A stretch of DNA of 26,984 bases from DASVDK01 sp036562265 [NCBI: Thermodesulfobacteriota bacterium]. Its GTDB lineage: Bacteria > DASVDK01. Every line of letters begins with the position of its first letter. Within the stretch, counting starts at the first letter, position 1. Below the pieces are notes generated by a model that saw only the letters and a list, made by a program, of their open reading frames with translations, was not told where the DNA came from and searched no databases. Shown here piece by piece: positions 14,120 to 21,632 of the stretch. A program made the translations under genes and the position numbers. The stretch covers positions 1-26,984 of the forward strand of contig DATCKS010000024.1 in NCBI GenBank assembly GCA_036562265.1. Reading direction: 5' to 3'.

Positions 14120-15556
14120 ATGGCCTTCCGCGTCGAACGGGACCCGCTGGGGGAGGTCCGCGTCCCGGCCGACGCCTACTACGGCGTCCAGACGCAGCGC
14201 GCCCGCGAGAACTTCCCGGTGAGCGGGGTGACCGCGTCGCCCGCCTTCATCCTCGCCACCGTGCAGGTCAAGAAGGCGGCGGCCGAGGCCAACCGCGACA
14301 CCGGCCGCCTCGACGCGCGCCTGGCGGCGGCCATCATCCAGGCGGCCGACGAGGTGCTCGCCGGCCGCTTCCACGATCAGTTCGTCGTCGACGTCTTCCA
14401 GGCCGGCGCCGGCACCTCGCACAACATGAACACCAACGAGGTGCTGGCCAACCGGGCCATCGAGATCCTGGGCGGCGCGCGCGGCGACTACCGGATCGTC
14501 CACCCGAACGACCACGTGAACATGGCGCAGTCGACCAACGACGTCTTCCCGACCGCCATGCGCGTGGCCGCGCTGACGCTCGAGCGGGACCTCGTGGCGG
14601 CGCTCTCCCACCTGGCCGGGACGCTCGAGGCCAAGGGCCGCCAGTTCGATCACGTCCTCAAGAGCGGGCGGACGCACCTGCAGGACGCGGTGCCGATCCG
14701 CCTCGGCCAGGAGTTCGCGGCGTGGGGGCTCGCCGTGCGCCGCGCGGCCGAGCGCATCGGGCGGAGCTTCCGGGCGATGGAGGAGCTGAACCTCGGCGCC
14801 ACGGCCGTCGGCACCGGGCTCAACGCCGAGCCGGAGTACATCCGCCGCGTGGTCGAGCGCCTGGCGGCCAACACGGGGCTCGCGCTCCGCCCGGCCGAGT
14901 CGCTCGTCATGTCGACGCAGTTCCTCTCGCCCTTCGTCGAGGCGTCGGGGGCGCTGCGCGCCTACGCCGTCGACCTCGGCAAGATCGCAAGCGACCTGCG
15001 CCTCATGTCGTCGGGCCCGCGCACGGGGCTCGCCGAGATCCGGCTGCCGGCGGTGCAGCCGGGCTCGTCGATCATGCCCGGGAAGGTCAACCCGGTGATC
15101 GCCGAGGCGACCAACATGGTCTGCTTCCAGGTGATCGGCAACGACGTGACCATCGCCATGGCGGCCGAGGCGGGGCAGCTCGAGCTGAACGTCATGATGC
15201 CGGTCGTGGCGCTGAACCTCCTCCAGTCGATCACGATCCTCACCTCGATGAGCCGCATCCTGGCCGACCGTTGCGTGGCCGGCATCGAGGCGAACGAGGC
15301 GCGCTGCCGCGAGCTGGCCGAGCGGAGCACGGGGCTTGCCACCGCGCTCGCGCCCACGATCGGCTACGAGGCCGCCGCGGCGATCGCCAAGGAGGCGGCG
15401 GCCACCGATCGGCCGGTGCCGGCGGTCGCGCGCGAGCGGAAGGTCCTCCCCGACGACCAGCTCGACGCCATCCTCGATCCGCACGCCATGACCGAGCCGG
15501 GCGTCCCGGGGCGCACGCGCAGGCGGGCGGCGAGGCCGCTCGAGGAGACGTCGTGA
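14120..15556 (+). CDS. aspA: Aspartate ammonia-lyase (aspartase)
   Basis: This 478-residue member of the fumarase/aspartase superfamily converts L-aspartate to fumarate and ammonia. Landmarks are DPLGEVRVPADAYYGVQTQR at the start, the substrate-binding TSHNMNTNEV and SGRTHLQDAVP, and the catalytic loop GSSIMPGKVNPVIAE at 315-329. The VNPVI ending of the loop and the GEVRVP start favour aspartase over class II fumarase, which usually has VNPTQ. After the normal end the protein has an Arg-rich tail (about 20 residues). It follows the DJ-1 gene by three bases and overlaps the next gene by four, so it belongs to the same transcript. A fumarase or related lyase remains a lesser possibility. Confidence 0.9.
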   Translation: MAFRVERDPLGEVRVPADAYYGVQTQRARENFPVSGVTASPAFILATVQVKKAAAEANRDTGRLDARLAAAIIQAADEVLAGRFHDQFVVDVFQAGAGTSHNMNTNEVLANRAIEILGGARGDYRIVHPNDHVNMAQSTNDVFPTAMRVAALTLERDLVAALSHLAGTLEAKGRQFDHVLKSGRTHLQDAVPIRLGQEFAAWGLAVRRAAERIGRSFRAMEELNLGATAVGTGLNAEPEYIRRVVERLAANTGLALRPAESLVMSTQFLSPFVEASGALRAYAVDLGKIASDLRLMSSGPRTGLAEIRLPAVQPGSSIMPGKVNPVIAEATNMVCFQVIGNDVTIAMAAEAGQLELNVMMPVVALNLLQSITILTSMSRILADRCVAGIEANEARCRELAERSTGLATALAPTIGYEAAAAIAKEAAATDRPVPAVARERKVLPDDQLDAILDPHAMTEPGVPGRTRRRAARPLEETS

Positions 15557-15987
15557 CGGAGCGCGTCGAGGCCCATGCGCCGCCCGACGCCGACCGGCGC
15601 ATCGAGGCGGCGATCCGGGCGAGCGTCCGCCGACACGCGACGGCGGACGACACCGCGGGCATCGAGGGCCGCCTGCGCGAACTCGACCGCGAGTGGGACG
15701 TCGAGCGGCTGCTCACGGCCAACGCGAGCCTGCTCTCCCTCGCCGGGCTCGTCATGGGGAAGTGGGTCGACCGCCGCTTCTACCTGCTGCCGGCGGTCGC
15801 GCAGGGCTTCCTCCTCCAGCACGCGCTTCGGGGCTGGTGCCCGCCGGTGAGCCTCCTGCGCAGGCTCGGGATCAGGACGCGGCAGGAGATCGACCGCGAG
15901 CGCTACGCGCTGAAGGCCGTCCGCGGCGACTTCACCGGCGTGCGCGCGAGGCACGCCGACGCGGCCCTCGAGGCGACGACGCGTTGA
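15553..15987 (+). CDS. DUF2892-like small membrane-associated protein
   Basis: The 144-residue product starts at a GTG that shares the GTGA overlap with the aspA stop. The first 50 residues are charged and probably helical. They are followed by a hydrophobic pair (about 58-70 and 77-92), then GWCPPVSLLRRLGIRT and a basic tail. The pattern of two short membrane segments followed by a WCP motif and LLRRLG resembles the DUF2892/YgaP membrane domain often linked to rhodaneses. No rhodanese domain is present here. The single cysteine in WCP could be functional. Role unknown; the tight coupling to aspartase suggests co-expression. Confidence 0.65.
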   Translation: MTERVEAHAPPDADRRIEAAIRASVRRHATADDTAGIEGRLRELDREWDVERLLTANASLLSLAGLVMGKWVDRRFYLLPAVAQGFLLQHALRGWCPPVSLLRRLGIRTRQEIDRERYALKAVRGDFTGVRARHADAALEATTR

Positions 15988-16018
15988 GGTGACCTCCGGT
16001 CCATGGCCCGATGACGTG

Positions 16019-16062
16019 TTGACCTGCACGCTCGGTTAGAGTAAGAATAGTTGGATTCTTAC
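16019..16062 (+). promoter_or_regulatory. vapBC promoter with inverted-repeat operator
   Basis: TTGACC (16019-16024) and TAAGAA (16042-16047) are 17 bases apart. The perfect inverted repeat GTAAGAAT (16041-16048) and ATTCTTAC (16055-16062), with AGTTGG between, covers the -10 and the likely start of transcription. This is the standard place for binding by the antitoxin, or by the toxin-antitoxin complex, to repress its own operon. Confidence 0.65.
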
Positions 16063-16077
16063 CGACCGAGGTTTGCC

Positions 16078-16308
16078 ATGCGAGTAACCGCCAAGGGCCA
16101 GGTGACGATCCCGCAGGCCATCCGGGAGCAGGTGGGGCTCCTGCCGGATACGGAGGTCCAGTTCGAGGTCGTCGGTGATGTCGTCCAGATCCGGAAGGTG
16201 AGGGGGGCTCGGACGCGTGGGCGGGCCATCGTCGACCGACTGCGTGGCAAGGCGACCGCGGGGCTGACTACCGACGAGATCATGGCGCTCACTCGCGGCG
16301 AACCGTGA
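16078..16308 (+). CDS. AbrB/SpoVT-type antitoxin (VapB-like)
   Basis: The 76-residue protein starts with the swapped-hairpin AbrB fold: RVTAKGQVTIPQAIREQVGL, then EVQFEVVGDVVQIRKV. The C-terminal part (about 50-76), ending GLTTDEIMALTRGEP, is the usual region that wraps the PIN toxin. It should neutralise the next gene's product and repress the operon through the inverted repeat upstream. The ATG at 16078 lies just before the conserved MRVTAKGQ. The toxin start overlaps its stop by four bases. Confidence 0.92.
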   Translation: MRVTAKGQVTIPQAIREQVGLLPDTEVQFEVVGDVVQIRKVRGARTRGRAIVDRLRGKATAGLTTDEIMALTRGEP

Positions 16309-16709
16309 ACGCCGTCCTCGTCGACAGCAACGTCCTCCTGGACGTCCTCACGCGGGACGTGCGCTGGTACGAATGGTCGTCCCAGGCGATTGCGCGCGTG
16401 GGGTCCGAGTCGATTCTCGTCATCAACCCCGTCGTCTACGCCGAGGTCTCCGTCGGGTTCCTGCGGATCGAAGAGGTGGACGACGCGCTCGCTCCCGAGG
16501 TCTTCCGTCGCGAGGCGCTCCCCTGGGACGCGGCGTTCCTCGCCGGCAAGGCCTTCGCCATGTATCGCCGGCGCGGAGGCCTTCGCACGTCGCCGCTCCC
16601 CGACTTCTTCATCGGCGCACACGCAGCCGTCCGGGGCATGACGCTGCTCACGCGCGACGCCACGCGCTATCGCACGTACTTTCCGAAGCTCTCCCTGCTC
16701 GCCCCCTGA
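16305..16709 (+). CDS. PIN-domain ribonuclease toxin (VapC-like)
   Basis: The 134-residue protein has the PIN nuclease pattern. Acidic residues D7 (VLVDSNVLLDVL), E47 (VVYAEVSVGF), D100 (SPLPDFFIGAHA) and D118 (LLTRDATRYRTYFP) would bind magnesium or manganese. Such toxins cut specific tRNA or rRNA when the antitoxin is degraded; the target here is unknown. GTG at 16305 overlaps the antitoxin stop (GTGA). Codon use is a little less GC-biased than in neighbours, which would fit transfer but is weak evidence. Its 3' end overlaps the convergent PilZ gene by 43 bases. Confidence 0.92.
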   Translation: MNAVLVDSNVLLDVLTRDVRWYEWSSQAIARVGSESILVINPVVYAEVSVGFLRIEEVDDALAPEVFRREALPWDAAFLAGKAFAMYRRRGGLRTSPLPDFFIGAHAAVRGMTLLTRDATRYRTYFPKLSLLAP

Positions 16710-17470
16710 CCGCCTCCACCGCCGGCCCTCGAGTCGGCCTCGTCGACCTCGGCCAGCCGCTCCTTGAGGAAGCGCTGGAGGGCGGCCCGCGCGTCGGGGC
16801 GCATCTGCAGGAACTGCATCCCCATCCCCTGGAAGTAGCGGCGCCGGTCGTCGGCCGAGTTCGTCCAGACGACCCGGCAGGTCGCCCTGAGCGGCTCGCC
16901 CGCCTCGGAGAGGACGACGCGGACGTTCACGGTCCGGTTCACGGGGAGGACCGGGGTGGCGGCGAGGAAGAGACCGGTCTCGCTGAGGTTGAGGACCCGG
17001 CCGTCGGCCGGCCCGTCGGGAGCGTCGAACGTCGCGCGCAGGTCGACCGGGACGCGGCGGTTCGGCCGGCCCGCCTGGGTCCGGTGGCCGAAGAGCGCCC
17101 CGTTCACCCGGAAGACCAGTTCCTGCGGGGTGGCGGTCGTCGCGACGATCCCCTCGAGGCCGAGGAGGCGCAGGCCGTCGGTCATCGCCGCCGCGCTCTC
17201 GAGCGAGCCGACGCCGAGGAGCGGGCAGCCGGCCTCGCGAAGGACCTCGATGGCGCCCATGACCTCCGCGAAGCCCCCTTCGAGGTTCGCGAGCGCGAGG
17301 TTCACGGCGTGCTCCCGGAGGACGAGGGAGGCCGTCTCGCCGCTCCGCGCGACGAGGGGGCGATGCCCGACCTCGTCGAGCACCGTCGCGATCCGGCCCG
17401 CCTCGTCCGGCCTGAAGCCGACGAGCAGGACGGTGCGCGTGTCGGCGTGCGGCGGCGACGTGACGGTCAA
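16667..17470 (-). CDS. Pseudo-receiver plus PilZ domain protein (TTG start)
   Basis: The chosen start is TTG at 17470 because AAGGAG lies seven bases upstream; an ATG far upstream at 17593 would add 41 low-complexity residues. The 267-residue chain has an N-terminal receiver-like domain (about 12-128: TVLLVGFRPDEAGRIATVL and a five-strand alternation) in which the phosphorylated aspartate position reads LANLEGG, so it is probably not phosphorylated. A PilZ domain follows, with R135xxxR139 (RPNRR) and N161-L-S-E-T-G166, the full cyclic di-GMP motif. The tail is glycine-rich. It should bind cyclic di-GMP and act through an unknown partner. The tail overlaps vapC on the opposite strand by 43 bases. 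Confidence 0.82.
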   Translation of the reverse strand: MTVTSPPHADTRTVLLVGFRPDEAGRIATVLDEVGHRPLVARSGETASLVLREHAVNLALANLEGGFAEVMGAIEVLREAGCPLLGVGSLESAAAMTDGLRLLGLEGIVATTATPQELVFRVNGALFGHRTQAGRPNRRVPVDLRATFDAPDGPADGRVLNLSETGLFLAATPVLPVNRTVNVRVVLSEAGEPLRATCRVVWTNSADDRRRYFQGMGMQFLQMRPDARAALQRFLKERLAEVDEADSRAGGGGGQGASRESFGKYVR

Positions 17471-17589
17471 CGCAGGGCTCCTTCCCGCGACCGCAGCGAG
17501 CAAGCGCCGTGCCGGGTTCGAAGCGCTCGGTGCGTAGGGCCGGTACGCCGGTCGAGGCGGGACGCGCGAGGCGGCGTTGCCGTACCCCG

Positions 17590-18315
17590 TCACCTCGGGT
17601 GCCGTCCGGTGCCTGAAGCATCCGTTGCAGCGACCGGTTCGCGCTCCGGAGCGGCCAGGGCGCGCTCGAGTCCTCGGCGCGCCTCGACGAGGTGCTCCGC
17701 CATGGCGGCGCGGGCGGCGGCGGCATCGCGGGCGGCGATGGCGGCGGCGATCCGCCGGTGGCCGCGAGCCGCCGCGCCGAGGCCCATGCGGAGGGTCGCC
17801 GCGCGCTCGGCGCGCAGCAGGTCGCCGAGCGGGGCGAGGATGAGCGCCACGACGCGGTTGTGAGACGCCCGCATCACCGCCTCGTGGAAGGCCAGGTCCG
17901 CCCCCACCGGGTCGGACGCCGTCTCGAGCGCCTCCGCCGCCCGGGCGATCGCGTCGACCTCCTCGGCGGTGGCCCGCTCGGCGGCGGCGGCGGCCACGGC
18001 CGGCTCGAGCATCATCCGCACGTCCCAGATGTCGCGCAGGACGCCCGCGTCGCTGCGGATGCGCGCGGCGAGCGCGTCGCCGAGGTTCGGATCGGGGGCG
18101 TCGCGCACGACGACCCCGACGCCGCGGCGCACCTCGACCAGTCCGCGCGCGGCGAGGATGCGGGTCGCCTCGCGCACGACCGACCGGCTCACGCCGAACC
18201 GCTCGACGAGCCGCGGCTCGGCCGGCAGGAAGGCGCCGGCCGAAAGCCGCCCCGCGCGGATCTCCTCGGCGAGGACCGAGGCCACCTCCTCGGGCAGCGG
18301 TCTGCGCGCCACCAT
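17590..18315 (-). CDS. GntR-family transcriptional regulator, FCD (FadR) subfamily
   Basis: The 241-residue protein has an N-terminal winged helix (about 6-70: LPEEVASVLAEEIRAGRL, FLPAEPRLVERFGVSRSVV) and a C-terminal FCD ligand domain (about 95-220: RDIWDVRMMLEPAVAAAAAE, ADLAFHEAVMRASHN) whose histidines would bind a metal that holds a small organic acid. FCD regulators such as GlcC and LldR sense glycolate, lactate and similar compounds. It diverges from the Sec-ArsC/glcDEF operon and is its likely controller, with tandem GACGTCT repeats between them as the site. The ATG at 18315 lies one base after GGAGG; the GTG at 18312 is a slightly better spaced alternative. The 119 bases between it and the PilZ gene hold nothing I can identify. 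Confidence 0.9.
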   Translation of the reverse strand: MVARRPLPEEVASVLAEEIRAGRLSAGAFLPAEPRLVERFGVSRSVVREATRILAARGLVEVRRGVGVVVRDAPDPNLGDALAARIRSDAGVLRDIWDVRMMLEPAVAAAAAERATAEEVDAIARAAEALETASDPVGADLAFHEAVMRASHNRVVALILAPLGDLLRAERAATLRMGLGAAARGHRRIAAAIAARDAAAARAAMAEHLVEARRGLERALAAPEREPVAATDASGTGRHPR

Positions 18316-18321
18316 CCCTCC

Positions 18322-18350
18322 TTGACAGCCCCTCCGGCGGGCCCTACGCT
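18322..18350 (+). promoter_or_regulatory. Promoter of the Sec-ArsC/glcDEF operon
   Basis: TTGACA (18322-18327) and TACGCT (18345-18350) are separated by 17 bases. Transcription should start near 18357, inside the first GACGTCT repeat, leaving a leader of about 50 bases. On the other strand TATAGT (18381-18376) could be the -10 of the gntR gene, so the two promoters face each other across the repeats. Confidence 0.6.
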
Positions 18351-18353
18351 TGA

Positions 18354-18373
18354 GACGTCTGACGTCTGATGTC
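18354..18373. promoter_or_regulatory. Tandem GACGTCT repeats (candidate GntR operator)
   Basis: GACGTCT occurs at 18354-18360 and again at 18361-18367, and a degenerate third copy, GATGTC, follows at 18368-18373. The first copy with the preceding A forms the palindrome AGACGTCT. The site covers the expected start of transcription of the glc operon, a good place for a repressor. Binding by the adjacent FCD regulator is inferred. Confidence 0.5.
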
Positions 18374-18406
18374 GCACTATAGCTCGACGACGGCGGGAGG
18401 GGAGCC

Positions 18407-18769
18407 GTGGCGCGCATGACGTTCTACTGGAAGCCGGGCTGAACCGGCTGCCGGAACGCGAAGGAGTTTCTTTCGCAGGTCAAAGCGGACGTCGAGGTGC
18501 GGGACCTCTTCAAGGCCCCGCTCACGCTCGAGGAGATCAAGGACCTCTCCGCGCGCGTCGTCGAGGGAGACCTCCTGTCGCGCCGCACGGCGGAGCTCAA
18601 GACGTACGGCATCGACCCGAACGCGCCGGTCACGGCGAAGACGATGGCGCTCATGGCGAAGGAGCCGCGGCTTCTGCGCCGCCCGATCCTCGACACGGGG
18701 CGCGAGGTGATCGTCGGTTTCGATCGGGCCCGCTACGCGGCGCTCTTCGAGAAGAAGAAGAAAGGGTAA
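18407..18769 (+). CDS. ArsC/Spx-like thioredoxin-fold protein, probable selenoprotein (UGA = Sec12)
   Basis: From GTG 18407 (GGAGG six bases upstream; ATG 18416 is the alternative) the frame reads VARMTFYWKPG, then TGA at 18440-18442, then TGCRNAKEFLSQVKADVEV and on to TAA at 18767-18769. The ArsC/Spx family has a catalytic cysteine at this point, often CxxC, so the TGA gives U12-T-G-C15. The rest is intact: RDLFKAPLTLEEIKDL, the lysine-rich middle, and the MAKEPRLLRRPIL and VGFD segments near the end that family members share. A stem-loop at 18458-18476 fits a SECIS. The product of 120 residues has normal family length and is probably a cytoplasmic redox enzyme. Being first in the glcDEF operon suggests a role with that oxidase. 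Naive calling would start it at 18497 and lose the active site. Confidence 0.88.
18458..18476 (+). promoter_or_regulatory. Candidate bacterial SECIS element of the ArsC-like gene
   Basis: GCGAAGG (18458-18464) pairs with CTTTCGC (18470-18476) over seven bases, one of them G-U, leaving the loop AGTTT (18465-18469). The loop starts 22 bases after the UGA and has a G in its first two positions, as bacterial SECIS elements usually do. It lies wholly in the coding frame. Confidence 0.7.
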
Positions 18770-18773
18770 CGTC

Positions 18774-20231
18774 ATGGACGTGCGGCGTATCGCCGGCCGG
18801 CTCGCCGCCATCGTGGGGCCGGACGCCGTCATCGTCGACCCGGACGAACTCACGGCCTACGAGTGCGACGGCCTCACCGGCTTCAAGCACCCGCCCGACC
18901 TCGTCGTGCTGCCGGGAACGGCCGAAGAGGTCCAGGCGGTCGTGCGCCTCTGCAAGGAGGAGGGGATCGTCTTCATCCCCCGCGGCGCCGGCACCGGGCT
19001 CTCCGGCGGCTGCCTGCCGGTCGAGGGGGGCATCATGATCGGCCTCTCGCGCATGATGTCCATCGTGGAGATCGACATCCCCAACCAGCGCGCCGTCGTC
19101 CAGCCGGGCGTCGTGAACCTCTGGCTCTCGGAAGCGCTCGCCCCCTACGGCTACTACTACGCGCCCGACCCCGCCTCGCAGAAGGCCTGCACCATCGGCG
19201 GCAACGTCGCCGAGAACTCGGGCGGCCCCCACTGCCTGAAGTACGGGGTCACGACGAACCACGTCCTGGGTCTCGAGGTGGTCCTGCCCGACGGCGAGCG
19301 CCTCCACCTCGGCGGCCGGGCCAGCGACGCGCTCGGCTACGACCTGGTGGGCGCCTTCGTCGGGTCCGAGGGGACCTTCGGCGTGGTGGTCGAGGTCGAG
19401 GTCCGCATCCTCAAGAAGCCCGAGGCGGTGAAGACGGTGCTGGCGGTGTTCGACGAGATGGACGACGCCTCGCGCGCCGTCTCGGGGATCATCGCCGCCG
19501 GGATCATCCCGGCCGCCATCGAGATGATGGACAACCTCTCCATCCAGGCGGTGGAGGCGGCCGTGAACGCCGGCTACCCGACCGACGCCGGCGCGGTGCT
19601 GCTCGTCGAGCTCGACGGGCTCGCCGCCGGACTCGGCGCGCAGACGGCGGTCATCGAGCGGGTCCTGCGCGACTGCCGCGTCCGCGAGATCCGGGTCGCG
19701 CGGGACGAGGCCGAGCGGGCCCTCCTCTGGAAGGGGCGCAAGAACGCCTTCGGCGCGATGGGGCGCATCAGCCCGGACTACTACGTGCAGGACGCCGTGA
19801 TCCCGCGGACCCGGCTCTTGCCGATCCTGCGCGTCGTCGAGGAGGCGGCCGCGCGGCAGGGGCTCAGGGTCGCCAACGTCTTCCACGCCGGCGACGGCAA
19901 CCTGCACCCGCTCGTCCTCTACGACAACAGCCAGCCGGGCCAGCTCGAGCGCGCCGTCGCCGCCGGCGCCGACATGATGCGCGCCTGCATCGAGGCCGGC
20001 GGCAGCATCACCGGCGAGCACGGCGTCGGCATCGAGAAGATGGACTTCATGCCGCTCATGTTCAGCGAGGCCGACCTCGACGCCATGCGCAAGCTCCGGG
20101 CGGTCTTCAACCCGGACGGCCGGATGAACCCGGGCAAGATCTTCCCCACCTCGCGCGCCTGCGGCGAGGTGGCCTCGTCCCACCGCGCGCCGCACCCGAT
20201 CGAGGCGGCGGGCCTGGCGCAGCGGTTCTAG
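18774..20231 (+). CDS. glcD: Glycolate oxidase, FAD-binding subunit GlcD
   Basis: This 485-residue flavoprotein of the FAD-linked oxidase family oxidises glycolate or a related 2-hydroxyacid (for example D-lactate) and passes electrons to the iron-sulfur subunit. The FAD-binding domain (about 40-215) has PDLVVLPGTAEEVQAVVRLC, the pyrophosphate loop PRGAGTGLSGG at 69-79, and ASQKACTIGGNVAENSGGPH. The C-terminal cap has HAGDGNLHP (about 370) and GEHGVGIEK (about 415-423), then FNPDGRMNPGKIFPT. It starts four bases after the selenoprotein stop, so the two are co-translated. Glycolate is favoured by the three-gene glcDEF arrangement and the FCD regulator; lactate is possible. Confidence 0.93.
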   Translation: MDVRRIAGRLAAIVGPDAVIVDPDELTAYECDGLTGFKHPPDLVVLPGTAEEVQAVVRLCKEEGIVFIPRGAGTGLSGGCLPVEGGIMIGLSRMMSIVEIDIPNQRAVVQPGVVNLWLSEALAPYGYYYAPDPASQKACTIGGNVAENSGGPHCLKYGVTTNHVLGLEVVLPDGERLHLGGRASDALGYDLVGAFVGSEGTFGVVVEVEVRILKKPEAVKTVLAVFDEMDDASRAVSGIIAAGIIPAAIEMMDNLSIQAVEAAVNAGYPTDAGAVLLVELDGLAAGLGAQTAVIERVLRDCRVREIRVARDEAERALLWKGRKNAFGAMGRISPDYYVQDAVIPRTRLLPILRVVEEAAARQGLRVANVFHAGDGNLHPLVLYDNSQPGQLERAVAAGADMMRACIEAGGSITGEHGVGIEKMDFMPLMFSEADLDAMRKLRAVFNPDGRMNPGKIFPTSRACGEVASSHRAPHPIEAAGLAQRF

Positions 20232-20243
20232 AGGAGCGATTCC

Positions 20244-21632
20244 GTGTCCACGGCAGCGGCTGGACGTGAGACGCAGGCGCCCGATCCGGCGCGCCTCGAG
20301 GCCCGTGTGGCGGAGGTCCTCGGCCGCGACGCGGTGGCGCCGCGGGCCGATCGGCCCCGGTACGCCGTCGACGGCGTCGTGCCGGCGGTGGTGGCGCGGC
20401 CGGCGACGATCGAGGAGCTGTCGGCCCTCCTGCGGGTGGCGACCGAGATGAAGGCCGTCGTGGCGCCCTTCGGCGGCGGCACGAAGCAGTCGCTCGGCGC
20501 GACTCCGGCGCGGGTCGACCTCGTGGCGAGCGTCGAGCGGATGAACCGGGTGCTCGAGCACGAACCGGCCGACCTCACGGCGACGTTCGAGGCCGGCATC
20601 CGCCTGGCCGACGCGAACGCCCACCTCGGGCGGGCGGGCCAGTGGCTCGCCCTCGACCCGCCGCACGGCGACCGGGCGACGCTCGGCGGCGTGCTCGCCA
20701 CCAACGCGAGCGGCCCCTCGCGGCTCCGGTACGGCACGGCGCGCGACCACGTGATCGGCATCCGCGTCGTGCACGCCGACGGGACGATCACCAAGGGCGG
20801 GGCGAAGGTCGTCAAGAACGTCACCGGGTACGACATGAACAAGCTCTACATCGGGTCGCTCGGCACGCTCGCGGTGATCGCCGAGGCGACGGTCAAGCTC
20901 CACCCGAGGCCGGCCGAGGAGCGGACCTGGGTGGTCGACATGCCGAGCCTCGAGGTGGCCGGCAGCCTCGTCGCCAGGGTGCTCGACGCCTCCCATCTCC
21001 TGCCGACCGCGATGGAGATCGTCTCGGGAGGGGCGGCCCGCGCGCTGCCGGACTTCTCGGCGTTGCCGGATGGCCGGGTCCTCGTCGCCATGGCCTTCGG
21101 CGGGATCGCCGACGAGGTCGCCTCGCAGGTCGTCGCCGTCCGCGACGCGGCCGCGGGGCTCGGCGTGCGGCACGACCGGCTGCTCGACGGCGAGCCGCAG
21201 GCCGCCTTCTGGGAGGCCGTGCGCAACGCGCCGGCGCGTCTGGCCGCCGACGGCCGGACCTGGGCGATCGCCAGGGCCGCGCTCGTCATCACGGCGGTGC
21301 CGTCCTTCCTCGCGGCCGCCGAGTCGATGCGCACGGCGCACGGCCTCGCCGACGTGGTCGCGACGGCCGAGGCGGGCAGCGGCTCGGCTCGCGTGGCGCT
21401 CTGCGGCGAGCCGGCGGCGCTCGTCGCGGCGCTCGGCGAGCTGCGCGAGGTGGCGCGATCGGGCGGCAGGAACGCCGGCCACCTCGTGGTCGAGTCGGCG
21501 CCGCCGGCCGTGAAGGGGGCCGTCGACGTCTGGGGCCCCGTGGGGCCGTCGCTCAGGCTCATGCGAGCGCTCAAGGCGCAGTTCGATCCCGACGGGCGGC
21601 TCAACCCGGGGCGCTTCGTGGGAGGGATCTAG
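20244..21632 (+). CDS. glcE: Glycolate oxidase, FAD-binding subunit GlcE
   Basis: The second FAD-linked oxidase subunit has 462 residues, somewhat longer than usual for GlcE. The FAD site includes APFGGGTKQSLG (about 72-83) and DPPHGDRATLGGVLATNASG, with KVVKNVTGYDMNKLYIGSLG after it, a stretch typical of GlcE. The C-terminus ends with the family phrase FDPDGRLNPGRF. In known systems GlcD, GlcE and GlcF are all needed for activity. GTG 20244 has GAGGAG upstream and lies 12 bases after glcD. Its stop shares one base with the glcF start. Confidence 0.92.
   Translation: MSTAAAGRETQAPDPARLEARVAEVLGRDAVAPRADRPRYAVDGVVPAVVARPATIEELSALLRVATEMKAVVAPFGGGTKQSLGATPARVDLVASVERMNRVLEHEPADLTATFEAGIRLADANAHLGRAGQWLALDPPHGDRATLGGVLATNASGPSRLRYGTARDHVIGIRVVHADGTITKGGAKVVKNVTGYDMNKLYIGSLGTLAVIAEATVKLHPRPAEERTWVVDMPSLEVAGSLVARVLDASHLLPTAMEIVSGGAARALPDFSALPDGRVLVAMAFGGIADEVASQVVAVRDAAAGLGVRHDRLLDGEPQAAFWEAVRNAPARLAADGRTWAIARAALVITAVPSFLAAAESMRTAHGLADVVATAEAGSGSARVALCGEPAALVAALGELREVARSGGRNAGHLVVESAPPAVKGAVDVWGPVGPSLRLMRALKAQFDPDGRLNPGRFVGGI

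Noticed and set aside
17505-17545. GGGTTCGAAG resembling a tRNA T-arm
   Set aside because: No matching acceptor stem, anticodon arm or D-arm could be built around it.
18440-18442. TGA recoded as Trp or Gly by an alternative genetic code
   Set aside because: Many genes here end in TGA (mvaB, cobC, aspA, vapB, vapC), so TGA is a general stop.
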